This document shows positions 8,285 to 16,643 of a DNA stretch of 37,936 nucleotides, in pieces. The position numbers and the translations under genes are program-made. The stretch is from Deferribacteraceae bacterium (GTDB lineage: Bacteria; Chrysiogenota; Deferribacteres; Deferribacterales; JAISNW01). The number at the start of each line of letters is the position of its first letter. The stretch's first letter is position 1. The notes beneath the pieces are model-generated. The model searched no databases and was not told the origin of the DNA. It saw only the letters and a program-made list of their open reading frames with translations. The stretch lies in assembly GCA_031256375.1 (NCBI GenBank), contig JAIRQX010000099.1, positions 1 through 37,936 of the forward strand. Reading direction: 5' to 3'.

Positions 8285-9637
8285 TTAACTCTTTTTTTTG
8301 GCTCTTATATGGTCAGCTTTCCCTTCTAGAACCACCTGCGGCGTGCGTGATATGCCAAGCGCATTGTCCGGCACATTTCTTGTAATAGTTGAACCTGCGG
8401 CGATAATTACATCTTTTCCGACAGTAACGGGGGCTACAAACTGCACATCGCTTCCGACAAAGGTTCCGTCCCCTATAATTGTTTTATACTTTTTAAATCC
8501 GTCATAGTTGCATGTTATTGTGCCGCAGCCAATATTGACAGCCGAACCAATTTCACAGTCTCCCAGATAAGTCAGATGATTGGATTTGCTTTCATGACCC
8601 ATTTTCGCTTTTTTCAGTTCAACAAAATTCCCGACGCTGTTTTTTCCTGTCAGAACAGAACCCGGGCGTATATGCGCCATAGGTCCTATTTTACATTCTT
8701 TTCCTATCTCGCTTCCCTCTATCAGTGTATTTTCCTTGATCACGCTGTCCGCACATATCACAGAATCAATTATGCGCACCCCGCTGTAAAGTGTCACGCC
8801 TGTTTCCAGTAAACATTTCCCTTCCAGATAAACATTCGGATAAATTGTCACATCGTTTTCTATAACCGTTTCCGCTGAGATATAAACACTGTCAGGATCT
8901 ATAAGGGTTACACCGTTAAACATATGTTTTTGAGCGCGTTCTCTCCAAATTTTTTTCTCCATAACCGAAAGCTGTGAACGGTCATTTATTCCTATGAATT
9001 CATTTTCATTATCAGCGCACCATGCAAACGCGCCGTCCGACACAATATCCGTGAGGTAATACTCTTTCTGGGCATTTTTATTTTCAACTTTTTTAAGGTG
9101 GTTAATAAGAACATCCGCTTTACAATAGTATATTCCTGTGTTTATTTCGTTAATTTTTTTCTCTTCAGGGGTTGCGTCTGTCTCTTCCACTATCTTAATG
9201 ACACTTCCGCCGGCGGAACGGACAACGCGTCCGTACCCCTTCGGATCAGGTGATTTTACAGTTATAAAAGAGGTTGACGATGATTCGGATTTCTCAATAA
9301 AACGTTTAATGGCTTCAATTTTTATGTTAGGCATATCAGCGCAGAGTATAAGGACATTTCCTTTATAATCTTTTAAAAATTCTTCCGCCGCAATAACTGC
9401 GTCAGCGGTACCCTGTTGTTTTTTCTGGACGCAAAAGTTTACTCCGGAATCAGCAAACGTTTTTTGAATTGTTTCTGATTCCTGATTAACCACAACCACT
9501 ATTTTTTCCGGACATAATCCCTCCGCAAGTTCAATAGCGTATGAAAGCATGGGTTTGCCCGCTACATTAAAAAGAACTTTGGGTATTTTTGACTTCATTC
9601 TGGCGCCTTTACCGGCGGCTAAAATTATTACAAGCAT
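8285..9637 (-). CDS. glmU: Bifunctional N-acetylglucosamine-1-phosphate uridyltransferase/glucosamine-1-phosphate acetyltransferase
   Basis: A 450-residue cytoplasmic enzyme, normal length. It performs the last two steps to UDP-GlcNAc. The N-terminal nucleotidyltransferase domain carries LAAGKGARMKSKIPKVL and the QQGTADAV block. The C-terminal left-handed beta-helix acetyltransferase domain carries RPGSVL, NFVELKKAKMG, HLTYLGDCEIG and GCGTITCNYDG. It lies immediately upstream of the truncated glmS on the same strand, so hexosamine synthesis forms a short operon, possibly begun by the small LSm-like gene. Confidence 0.97.
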   Translation of the reverse strand: MLVIILAAGKGARMKSKIPKVLFNVAGKPMLSYAIELAEGLCPEKIVVVVNQESETIQKTFADSGVNFCVQKKQQGTADAVIAAEEFLKDYKGNVLILCADMPNIKIEAIKRFIEKSESSSTSFITVKSPDPKGYGRVVRSAGGSVIKIVEETDATPEEKKINEINTGIYYCKADVLINHLKKVENKNAQKEYYLTDIVSDGAFAWCADNENEFIGINDRSQLSVMEKKIWRERAQKHMFNGVTLIDPDSVYISAETVIENDVTIYPNVYLEGKCLLETGVTLYSGVRIIDSVICADSVIKENTLIEGSEIGKECKIGPMAHIRPGSVLTGKNSVGNFVELKKAKMGHESKSNHLTYLGDCEIGSAVNIGCGTITCNYDGFKKYKTIIGDGTFVGSDVQFVAPVTVGKDVIIAAGSTITRNVPDNALGISRTPQVVLEGKADHIRAKKKS

Positions 9638-9680
9638 ATCTTTACCCTGTTATATTAAATGAAGAGAATTGATACGCGAT

Positions 9681-10007
9681 CTATAGCAATATGCTTCCGC
9701 TGTCTTTCCCATGTATTGTATTTAAAGAGGAGGCTATTTTGATATTACTTTTCGCTTCCAGATATTTATTTTTAAGCTCTTCCGGAATTTTAGCGTATTG
9801 GTACATAATATGACGTTCATCCAGTTTTGCGTTTATCTCCTCTTCGTAAGGGAAACCGAACGGGAGCATGGCAAGCTGCACACTACCTGTAACCGCTGGA
9901 ACCGCCTGGATTATTACCACATCATTCAGAGTTTTGTTTTCTGCATCATAGTTACCCATAACAGTATCGCCGCTAACCAATTTTACAAGTTTGACATCAT
10001 ATTGCAT
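9681..10007 (-). CDS. Small LSm/Sm-like protein (tentative)
   Basis: A 108-residue protein from ATG 10007, chosen because GGAG lies 8-9 nt upstream; a longer reading from 10043 adds 12 residues without an SD. The N-terminal 60 residues look like a small beta-barrel (DVKLVKLVSGDTVMGNY, then VVIIQAVPAV and LAMLPFGFPY). A charged helical tail with EELKNKYLEAKSNIKIA follows. The pattern resembles uncharacterised Sm-like proteins known from bacteria and T4-like phages, but this rests on memory of the pattern rather than alignment. It precedes glmU by 43 bp. Confidence 0.6.
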   Translation of the reverse strand: MQYDVKLVKLVSGDTVMGNYDAENKTLNDVVIIQAVPAVTGSVQLAMLPFGFPYEEEINAKLDERHIMYQYAKIPEELKNKYLEAKSNIKIASSLNTIHGKDSGSILL

Positions 10008-10106
10008 ATATTTTCTCCAAAAATTATGGATTATTAAATACACAGATTTTTGTTGAATTGCAACTGTTTTATTTACAACCGCATCTTAAAGATATATTGT
10101 GTTGAT

Positions 10107-11318
10107 ATGACTGTTGATACAATGCGCGCGATAGACAGATATCTTGGCATACCGCTTTGCTTTATAGCTACAATTATCTGCAAAATATTCTTCCGCCCTA
10201 AAAAAGATGTCAAACCGCAGAAAGTTTTGTTTATAGAGCTTTCAGAGATGGGCAGCGCTATCCTTGCCGATCCCGCAATGCGTAAGATCAGGCAAAAATA
10301 TGACGCGGAACTGCATTTTCTTATATTCAAAAAAAATAAAGCCAGTCTTGAACTGCTTCAAACCGTACCTGATGAAAACATATTCGCTATTGATCCCCAA
10401 GGTATAAAATTAATAAAAGATACGTTACTTTTTTTACAATGGGCGCGCCGTAAAAAGATAGACACAGTGATTGACATAGAGCTGTTTTCAAGATACACCG
10501 CGCTGCTTACGGGCTTTTCAGGCGCGGATAACCGTATAGGTTTTTACAGATACCACAACGAAGGGCTTTACCGTGGTGAAATGCTGACGCACCGTATAGC
10601 CTACAATCATTACAAACATATCTCCGAAAATTTTATCGCCATGATCAATGCGCTGGATGAAAATTCCGGCGGTGACCTATATTCCAAATCACTTGTGGAA
10701 AAACGCGATATAATTCTCTTCAAAGCGCGTATAACGGAAGAGGAAAAAGAGAAGATGCGTAAGACAGTTGATGAAGCCGCCGGTGAAATATGGCGTGTAG
10801 ATACGCCGCGGATACTGCTTGTCAACTCAAACGCGAGCGATCTTCTCCCTCAAAGGCGCTGGCCGGCGGATCATTTTGTATTGTTTATACAGATGATGCT
10901 TGCCCGTTATACCGATGTACTGGCGCTTTTAACCGGAGCGAAAGCTGAGTTTTTACAGGCTGAAAATATCAGAACAAATGTAAATAATCCGCGCTGCATT
11001 AATTTTACAGGCAAAGCCACACTGAAAGAGCTTCTTTCGCTTTACTCCATAAGCTGTACTATGCTGACAAACGATTCCGGACCAGGTCACTTTTCAGCAG
11101 TGACAGATTTACCCACTGTCGTGATATTCGGACCGGAAACGCCTGCGCTTTACGGTTCTCTTGGAAACAGCATCCCCCTTTTTCTTGGTTTGTCATGTTC
11201 TCCATGCGTAAACGCCTCAAATCACAGAAAAACAAGTTGCACTGACAATGTGTGCGTAAAAAAAATTACACCTGAGAGCGTGGCTGTAGTTATATCCGAA
11301 ATATTGGACAAAATATGA
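10107..11318 (+). CDS. Glycosyltransferase family 9 (heptosyltransferase-like)
   Basis: A GT9 protein of about 403 residues from ATG 10107; an in-frame TTG at 10050 would add 19 residues without support. It has the two-Rossmann GT-B layout, with VLFIELSEMGSAILADPAM at the N-terminus and the C-terminal donor-site block TNDSGPGHFSAVTDLPTVV followed by FGPETPALYG. GT9 enzymes transfer ADP-heptose or related sugars onto LPS core. The acceptor here is not readable. A Cys-rich C-terminal stretch (CSPCVNA, SCTDNVC) is typical of many GT9 members. The gene ends in an ATGA overlap with the GT39 gene, so the two work in one operon, probably in cell-surface glycan assembly. Confidence 0.87.
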   Translation: MTVDTMRAIDRYLGIPLCFIATIICKIFFRPKKDVKPQKVLFIELSEMGSAILADPAMRKIRQKYDAELHFLIFKKNKASLELLQTVPDENIFAIDPQGIKLIKDTLLFLQWARRKKIDTVIDIELFSRYTALLTGFSGADNRIGFYRYHNEGLYRGEMLTHRIAYNHYKHISENFIAMINALDENSGGDLYSKSLVEKRDIILFKARITEEEKEKMRKTVDEAAGEIWRVDTPRILLVNSNASDLLPQRRWPADHFVLFIQMMLARYTDVLALLTGAKAEFLQAENIRTNVNNPRCINFTGKATLKELLSLYSISCTMLTNDSGPGHFSAVTDLPTVVIFGPETPALYGSLGNSIPLFLGLSCSPCVNASNHRKTSCTDNVCVKKITPESVAVVISEILDKI

Positions 11319-12706
11319 CTTTCAGAACAAAGTTACTTATTGCTCTTCTTATAACCGGTGTAATCCGCGGACTTTACAATGTATTTATCCCATTGCATCC
11401 GGATGAAGCGTATTACTGGCTTTGGAGCCGGTATATAGATTGGTCTTACTACGACCATCCCGGTATGACGGCATGGATGATCCGCCTCTTATCTTTTGCG
11501 GGAGACAGTGAGGGAGCGGTGCGGCTAACCGCTGTTTTCTGCATGACAGGGGCAGGTTATGCGCTTTCTATGCTGAGTTATAAAATAAAAGGGGAAAATG
11601 CGGGCTGGTTATGTTTTATAGCGTTTGCCTCACTTCCGGCAACCGCTATGGGATATGCCTTTGTCACTCCGGATAGTCCGCTGATACTTTTCTGGTGCCT
11701 GTCCCTATACTGGGGGTTACTTGCTGTAACAGGCGAAGGGAAAAGATATTTTATCATGACGGGCGTTGCGATTGCCCTCATGATTACCGGCAAATATACC
11801 GCTGTGCTTTTCCCTGCATCTCTGTTTTTTTATATCCTGCTGTTTGACAGGTCTCTTTTCAGGGATAAATATACATGGTTAGCTTGTCTTATCGGAATGT
11901 GCGGTATAATTCCCATAGTAATATGGAATATGCAGCATGATTGGATCAGCATAAAGTTTCAGTATCAACATGGAACCTCCAAATCGTTCAGGATATTGTG
12001 GGATGAGTTTTTGATATTGCTTGGCGGAATCCAGCTTTTGCCAACCCCTGTATTCGCTTTTATAATTTACAAAGTTTCTTTTTATTTTAAGGGTTACAGA
12101 AAGGAGCAGTGGTTTAAGTATATCTTTACTATCTTTCTCGTACCTACTTTATTCTTCTTATATAAAGGGCTGTTTAGAAAGATGGAGCTGAATTGGCCTG
12201 TTATCGGCTTTCTGTCGGCGCTGTCATTATTGGCGGTATATGTTGCCGACGGTTACCACCGGAAACTATATAAAACAGGGATTGTTTTTGCCGCTGCGGC
12301 AACGGCAATTATGATGATGACGCCGTTTTTACCTTTGCCTGATAAGATAAACATATCGCGGAGGCTGCTCGGATACAAAGAAGCTGTTGAAGAGTTATCC
12401 GCCGTTGCGCCGCCGGACGCCGGAACGCAATACTTCAGCAACCATCTTACCGTGGCGTCAATAATGGCATATTATCTGAAAGGGCATCCGAGAGTGTATA
12501 TTCCTGTTAATTCACGGTACAGCCAGTTTGATATATGGGACAGCGGCGCGGATTATTCGGGTATGAAAGGGTACTACCTCGGGTTTAACGATAAAGGTGA
12601 AGAGTTGGCAAATATTTTCGGCGGCGCCGAATTAATAAAAGAGTTCAGTACCATTTCCAGAAAATTTTATATATATAAAACAGAACCGGCTCCTTTATTA
12701 AAGTGA
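11315..12706 (+). CDS. GT39-like membrane glycosyltransferase (ArnT/PMT type)
   Basis: A 463-residue polytopic membrane protein with many hydrophobic segments. The first periplasmic loop carries the GT39/GT83 signature with conserved acidic residues, HPDEAYYWLWSR, followed by YYDHPGMTAWMIR. Such enzymes move a sugar from a polyprenyl phosphate donor to lipid A, proteins or other envelope acceptors. It starts inside the stop region of the GT9 gene (4-nt overlap). The 3' end overlaps the convergent oxidoreductase by 9 nt. The exact donor and acceptor are unknown. Confidence 0.88.
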   Translation: MTFRTKLLIALLITGVIRGLYNVFIPLHPDEAYYWLWSRYIDWSYYDHPGMTAWMIRLLSFAGDSEGAVRLTAVFCMTGAGYALSMLSYKIKGENAGWLCFIAFASLPATAMGYAFVTPDSPLILFWCLSLYWGLLAVTGEGKRYFIMTGVAIALMITGKYTAVLFPASLFFYILLFDRSLFRDKYTWLACLIGMCGIIPIVIWNMQHDWISIKFQYQHGTSKSFRILWDEFLILLGGIQLLPTPVFAFIIYKVSFYFKGYRKEQWFKYIFTIFLVPTLFFLYKGLFRKMELNWPVIGFLSALSLLAVYVADGYHRKLYKTGIVFAAAATAIMMMTPFLPLPDKINISRRLLGYKEAVEELSAVAPPDAGTQYFSNHLTVASIMAYYLKGHPRVYIPVNSRYSQFDIWDSGADYSGMKGYYLGFNDKGEELANIFGGAELIKEFSTISRKFYIYKTEPAPLLK

Positions 12707-13690
12707 ATGGTTAATAACTAACCGTCCCTTTACTTTTCCCTGAAGAAGAAGCGGCACATAGTTTGCAAGTTCCTCAAACGAAATTTCGGTGCATAACCAC
12801 GCAGCTTGCGGAATCCGCCAGTCGCTGGACAGTTTTTGCCAAACGGTTCTTTTTATTTTAGGTGAACATGATAGCGCGTTAATTCCGATTAAATTTAACC
12901 CTCTGTGCAAAAACGGCATAAGCGATGTATAGAGTGTCATATCATCTCTTTCGCCTGCTACAATCACAGTGGAATTTGGATTCATCAATTTAAGCATGGT
13001 TGAAAGCGAATTTCCGCCGACAGTATCAAACGCCCCGTCATACAAAGGGGGTTCCAGAGTTTTGTTTTTCAGATTTTCCAGCTGCGACATAGGAAGCACA
13101 TTTGAAACACCAAGTTTCAATACATAATCTTTGTCATTTGGTTCATAAACGTAAGCGGTTACATTATATCCCTGCACTGCAAGTATGGCGGCTGTTACAG
13201 CCCCGAGATCACAGGATGCGTTGGTAACTGCCAGTTTATGTTCATTTGGCGTAAGACCTGTGTTTGTCAAATTCATTGATCCAATTCCGGCTGTAATGCT
13301 GGCGCTTCCCAATGTCATGCACGATTTAAGGTCGTATCCGATAGGAATAGGCAAAACCAGATCGGCAGGCGCTGAAATATAACCCCCGAAACCACCGGGG
13401 CATTTTGAGCTGAGGTTTAAACCCGTTACAAATACTTCATCACCTTCGTTAAAGTGAGCTACCTTAGAGGATACAATAATTCCAGAGGCATCAATACCTG
13501 GAACTACCGGATAACTAATCCCGTCATCTTTGCCTGAAAGTATAAGAGCATCATTGTAGTTTAAAGCGGTATAATTTACCTTTATTAAAACATCGTTCGC
13601 AGGCAGATCGTTTAAATTCAACATTATCTGCTCATAAAACGTCCTTTTTGAAGAATCCTGCTGAACCAGAACGGCACAATATACATTCAT
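12698..13690 (-). CDS. YhdH/AcuI-family zinc-independent quinone oxidoreductase with altered nucleotide-binding loop
   Basis: A 330-residue medium-chain dehydrogenase/reductase of the YhdH/AcuI (acrylyl-CoA reductase) type: ALNYNDALILSGK, VPGIDASGIIV, GEDV-like NEGDEVFVTG, and AFDTVGGNSL. Family members reduce acrylyl-CoA or enoyl substrates with NADPH. The dinucleotide-binding loop, usually GASGGVGS, is here NASCDLGA (residues 157-164), so two of the three glycines are lost. The Ser/Gly-Arg segment that normally contacts the NADPH phosphate is replaced by YEPNDKD. It may have changed cofactor use or be losing activity. SD GGAG precedes the ATG. Monocistronic. Confidence 0.82.
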   Translation of the reverse strand: MNVYCAVLVQQDSSKRTFYEQIMLNLNDLPANDVLIKVNYTALNYNDALILSGKDDGISYPVVPGIDASGIIVSSKVAHFNEGDEVFVTGLNLSSKCPGGFGGYISAPADLVLPIPIGYDLKSCMTLGSASITAGIGSMNLTNTGLTPNEHKLAVTNASCDLGAVTAAILAVQGYNVTAYVYEPNDKDYVLKLGVSNVLPMSQLENLKNKTLEPPLYDGAFDTVGGNSLSTMLKLMNPNSTVIVAGERDDMTLYTSLMPFLHRGLNLIGINALSCSPKIKRTVWQKLSSDWRIPQAAWLCTEISFEELANYVPLLLQGKVKGRLVINHSL

Positions 13691-13827
13691 TTTGCACTCC
13701 TTAAGTTTAATTAAATATCAAAATAATACATTTTTTTCAAGTAAACTCTTTAAATCTCTGTAAATTTCTTAAATTTGCCAAAGCGCAGAATTGACAGTCA
13801 GGCGGAATACAGCGTCAGAGCATTTTT

Positions 13828-13843
13828 TGGCACATAGTTTGCT
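13828..13843 (+). promoter_or_regulatory. Sigma-54 (RpoN) promoter, consensus
   Basis: TGGCAC, five bases, then TTGCT, with exactly ten bases between the invariant GG (13829-13830) and GC (13841-13842). This matches the -24/-12 consensus of sigma-54 promoters. The expected transcription start is near 13854, about 15 nt before the ATG of the 91-aa gene. Transcription should need RpoN and an AAA+ activator, neither encoded in the window. Confidence 0.75.
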
Positions 13844-13868
13844 ATTCACAATACATGAGGTAAAAAAT

Positions 13869-14144
13869 ATGGAAAACAGTACATTATTGGCCAGAAGAGT
13901 ATTAACTGAAGAGATGAAAGAGGTTAACCGGATTATTGCCGCAACCGCCGAGGCAAGAAACAATTTTGAATATCTGTATAAAACAACGGAAGATTTAAAA
14001 CATTTCTGTACGTGTTTTACCGCTGAAGAGTATGCTAATCAGACAATTACACAGGATATGATCTCAGAATTAGTTGAAGAGGTCACTTACCTCTTTAAAA
14101 AGAGTATTCGCCCTTCTACTTTTTTACCACGCCTGCATCTGTAA
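13869..14144 (+). CDS. Small hypothetical protein behind a sigma-54 promoter
   Basis: A 91-residue soluble protein beginning MENSTLLARRVLTEEM. The start is chosen because GAGG lies 8 nt upstream. Sequence composition is mostly helical and charged (residues 1-70), with no signal peptide, membrane segment or recognised domain. Two Cys residues occur in HFCTCF. A consensus sigma-54 promoter lies directly upstream with an unusually short leader. The last 29 nt overlap the 3' end of the convergent cobT. The function is unknown; the promoter suggests a nitrogen, flagellar or stress type of control. Confidence 0.65.
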   Translation: MENSTLLARRVLTEEMKEVNRIIAATAEARNNFEYLYKTTEDLKHFCTCFTAEEYANQTITQDMISELVEEVTYLFKKSIRPSTFLPRLHL

Positions 14145-15180
14145 GGGTCGCTACTTTTGTTATAGTAGCGGCAGCCAGTTCAACAAGCGGTATTGCGCAA
14201 ACAGCGCCAGTACCTTCCCCAAGGCGCATCCCTAACCGGAGCAGCGGGGTAAGTTTCAGATAATCCAGCATATATTTATGCCCGCGCTCTTCCGATTCAT
14301 GTCCTGCAATCATGTACTCGCGGCAGTCGGGCGCTATGGCGTATGCTATTAACGCTGCCGCAGTGGAAATAACCCCATCCAGTATTACGGGAATTTTATG
14401 CACAGCGGCGGCAAGCATAACCCCTGCCATTCCGCCGATTTCATATCCGCCTACAGTGGCTAAAACCCCGACAGGATCATCTTTTGACGGTGAATGCAGA
14501 TGCAGCCCTTTTTTTACCGCCTCGACTTTCCGTAACCATCCCGCGTTATCTAACCCGGCTCCACATCCTGTAAGTATTTCCGGTTCCATACCGGTAAAAA
14601 CTGCCGCTATTGCCGCAGAAGGCGTTGTGTTGCCTATTCCCATCTCACCTGTGGTTATCAGGTTCAGATCATACTTTTTTATGTTCTCTGAAGCTGTTTC
14701 AAATCCTGTTAAAATGGATTTTCCCGCGTCAGCCCTTGACATGGCTGCTGTTTTGGTGAAATTGGCAGTACCTTTTGCTATTTTGCGGTCATAAAAGACT
14801 GCGGAAAAATTTTCCGGCGCTTTAACCTCTCCCAGTGTACCGATATCTGTTATAAAAACACGGGTTCCTGTGTGATTTGCGTAAACACATACTGTTGAAC
14901 GCCCCTCAAGCATCGTCTGCATCATCAGCATCGTTACATCTTGCGGGAAAGAGCTGACACCTTCAGCACACACACCGTGATCCCCTGCCATTACAAATAT
15001 TGCGCGTCTGCTAACATCAGGCGTAAGAACGCCGCTTATAGCGCATAGTTTTTCAGAAACGGCGTTTATTTCCCCCATCGCGCGCAGGGGCATGGCAAGT
15101 GACGCTGTGCGCTGAGCGGCGGCTTCTTGTATTTTTGGATCGCATGGGGCTATTTTTTTTATGATATCACTGATTGTCAT
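14116..15180 (-). CDS. cobT: Nicotinate-nucleotide:dimethylbenzimidazole phosphoribosyltransferase
   Basis: A 354-residue enzyme of normal length that makes alpha-ribazole phosphate for the lower ligand of cobalamin. Family motifs are present: FVMAGDHGVCAEGVS, TTGEMGIGNTTPSAA, CGAGLDNAG and the C-terminal LGEGTGAVCAIPL, which holds the catalytic Glu. No other cob genes lie in the window, and no cobalamin riboswitch (no B12 box) is visible upstream. The gene may therefore serve salvage, or the rest of the pathway may be elsewhere. The start codon ATG has no strong SD. Confidence 0.96.
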   Translation of the reverse strand: MTISDIIKKIAPCDPKIQEAAAQRTASLAMPLRAMGEINAVSEKLCAISGVLTPDVSRRAIFVMAGDHGVCAEGVSSFPQDVTMLMMQTMLEGRSTVCVYANHTGTRVFITDIGTLGEVKAPENFSAVFYDRKIAKGTANFTKTAAMSRADAGKSILTGFETASENIKKYDLNLITTGEMGIGNTTPSAAIAAVFTGMEPEILTGCGAGLDNAGWLRKVEAVKKGLHLHSPSKDDPVGVLATVGGYEIGGMAGVMLAAAVHKIPVILDGVISTAAALIAYAIAPDCREYMIAGHESEERGHKYMLDYLKLTPLLRLGMRLGEGTGAVCAIPLVELAAATITKVATLTDAGVVKK

Positions 15181-15263
15181 TCTAAAAGATTAGAAAAAAA
15201 GGATTAATTTGTCGATAATTTTTTAAAACATTTTTTACAACCCTTGGAATGCTTAGACGGCGG

Positions 15264-15291
15264 TTGGCGGATTATATACTGTAAATAATAT
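15264..15291 (+). promoter_or_regulatory. Predicted sigma-70 promoter for the rseC-like gene
   Basis: TTGGCG (15264-15269) and TAATAT (15286-15291) are separated by 16 nt, about 36 nt ahead of the start codon. The rest of the 15181-15327 spacer shows nothing further that I can support. Confidence 0.4.
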
Positions 15292-15327
15292 AGTTAATAT
15301 GATATAGATGCTGTAGGAGCATGGATT

Positions 15328-15759
15328 ATGGGAAGAGACTGTGAAGTTAACGCCGTTGTGAAAGAGGTAAACGGAAATAAGATTATTGTTGAAACAGCGC
15401 CGGATGACGTATGCGTTTCATGCGGGGCGAAAATAATGTGCGGATCGGCAAAAAAAAGGATATTCGCCGTAACCCTTCCGGTCAGCCCCTGCGTTCAGGC
15501 GGCGAGAGATAACAAAAGTTTCAGACAGGGAGATACTGTGTGTCTGTCGGTTCCCGCAAAATTCATATTAATTCTTACTTTTACGCTGTATATAATGGGG
15601 GCTGCAGTCGGAACCGCGGCAACGATATTGTTGTCACACCTGTTTAATCTTTCCGAAACTTTGGCAGCCGTACTTTTTTTACTTATTACAGCTTTATGGT
15701 TTGTTCTGACAACCGTATTTTACGGAAAATCGGCGGATAAACAGATAAAAGTTTCTTAA
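15328..15759 (+). CDS. rseC: RseC/MucC-family membrane protein
   Basis: A 143-residue protein with the RseC layout. An N-terminal cytoplasmic domain with a Cys cluster (C29-x2-C32-x5-C38) is followed by two transmembrane helices (about 77-97 and 104-126) and a short basic tail. RseC-family proteins are linked to SoxR reduction (with Rsx/Rnf), to sigma-E control, or to electron-transport contexts in anaerobes. No rnf genes are next to it here, so its partner cannot be named. It stands alone between cobT (divergent) and ddaH. An SD-like GGAG (aggagcat) precedes the start. Confidence 0.82.
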   Translation: MGRDCEVNAVVKEVNGNKIIVETAPDDVCVSCGAKIMCGSAKKRIFAVTLPVSPCVQAARDNKSFRQGDTVCLSVPAKFILILTFTLYIMGAAVGTAATILLSHLFNLSETLAAVLFLLITALWFVLTTVFYGKSADKQIKVS

Positions 15760-15817
15760 GGCGCCCCACAGAAACCCTTGATCTTTTACAGTATTTGCCA
15801 AACAGCGGATAAAACTC

Positions 15818-15846
15818 TTGACATACCATTATTCAACGGATACTGT
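15818..15846 (+). promoter_or_regulatory. Predicted sigma-70 promoter for ddaH
   Basis: A perfect TTGACA (15818-15823) followed after 17 nt by TACTGT (15841-15846). The predicted start, near 15853, would leave a leader of only about 14 nt before the ddaH ATG, which lacks a clear SD. Confidence 0.5.
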
Positions 15847-15866
15847 CAAAAAAGCGTTAGATTCTT

Positions 15867-16643
15867 ATGGATAAGATATTTTTTACAAAAGCCATAACCC
15901 GTTTACCCGGGGAAGATTTTGCAAACGGGCTTACCACATCTGGTCTGGGGCTTCCCGATCTGTCTCTTGCCGTCAATCAGCATACGGAGTATATTTCTGC
16001 GTTGAAACGCCTAAACATTGATGTAGATGTGCTTCCGCCGCTTTCAGGTATGCCTGACGCCTGTTTTGTTGAGGATACGGCAATCGTTACCGAAGAGACA
16101 GCGGTAATTACACACCCGGGAGCAGTTTCCCGCACAGGGGAAACTGACAGTATATCCGCGGTCTTATCGCAGTATAAAAGTGTCCGGCGTATCAACGGAA
16201 AGGGAGCGACGATTGATGGCGGCGATGTTCTTCTGGTTGGGGATACTTTTTTTGTGGGGATAAGCAATCGCACAAACAGAGCGGGAATGGACGAGTTCGC
16301 CGCAATTTTGACGCCTTACAACCGTTATAAATTTGTCCCCGTAGAAGTTGCAGACGGGCTGCATCTGAAATCCGGCGTCACGCAAATAGCGCCGTACAAG
16401 CTGTTTATTACCAAAGAACTGGCGGATAACCCAGCTTTTACCCCTTATAAAAAAGTTATTGTCCCTGATGGGGAAGAGTATGCGGCAAACACGCTTCTTA
16501 TAAACGGAACGCTTCTTATGAGCGGAGGATTCCCGAAAAGCGCGCAGGTATGTAAAGATGAAGGGTGTAAGGTAATAGTTCTTAATATGAGCGAATACAG
16601 AAAGATGGATGGCGCTCTGACCTGTTTAAGCCTTAGGTTTTAA
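15867..16643 (+). CDS. ddaH: Dimethylarginine dimethylaminohydrolase-family amidinohydrolase
   Basis: A 258-residue pentein-fold enzyme matching DDAH in length and motifs: FVEDTA with E69 and D70, GGDVLLVG, the catalytic His166 in GLHLKSG, and the nucleophile Cys253 in ALTCLSLRF at the C-terminus. DDAH converts methylated arginines to citrulline. Bacterial relatives can also act on arginine or on other guanidines, so substrate is inferred from family only. The 3' end overlaps the convergent LRR gene by 18 nt. Confidence 0.88.
   Translation: MDKIFFTKAITRLPGEDFANGLTTSGLGLPDLSLAVNQHTEYISALKRLNIDVDVLPPLSGMPDACFVEDTAIVTEETAVITHPGAVSRTGETDSISAVLSQYKSVRRINGKGATIDGGDVLLVGDTFFVGISNRTNRAGMDEFAAILTPYNRYKFVPVEVADGLHLKSGVTQIAPYKLFITKELADNPAFTPYKKVIVPDGEEYAANTLLINGTLLMSGGFPKSAQVCKDEGCKVIVLNMSEYRKMDGALTCLSLRF

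Noticed and set aside
15181-15327. Possible cobalamin riboswitch upstream of cobT.
   Set aside because: No B12-box sequence and no extended pairing could be found in the short spacer.
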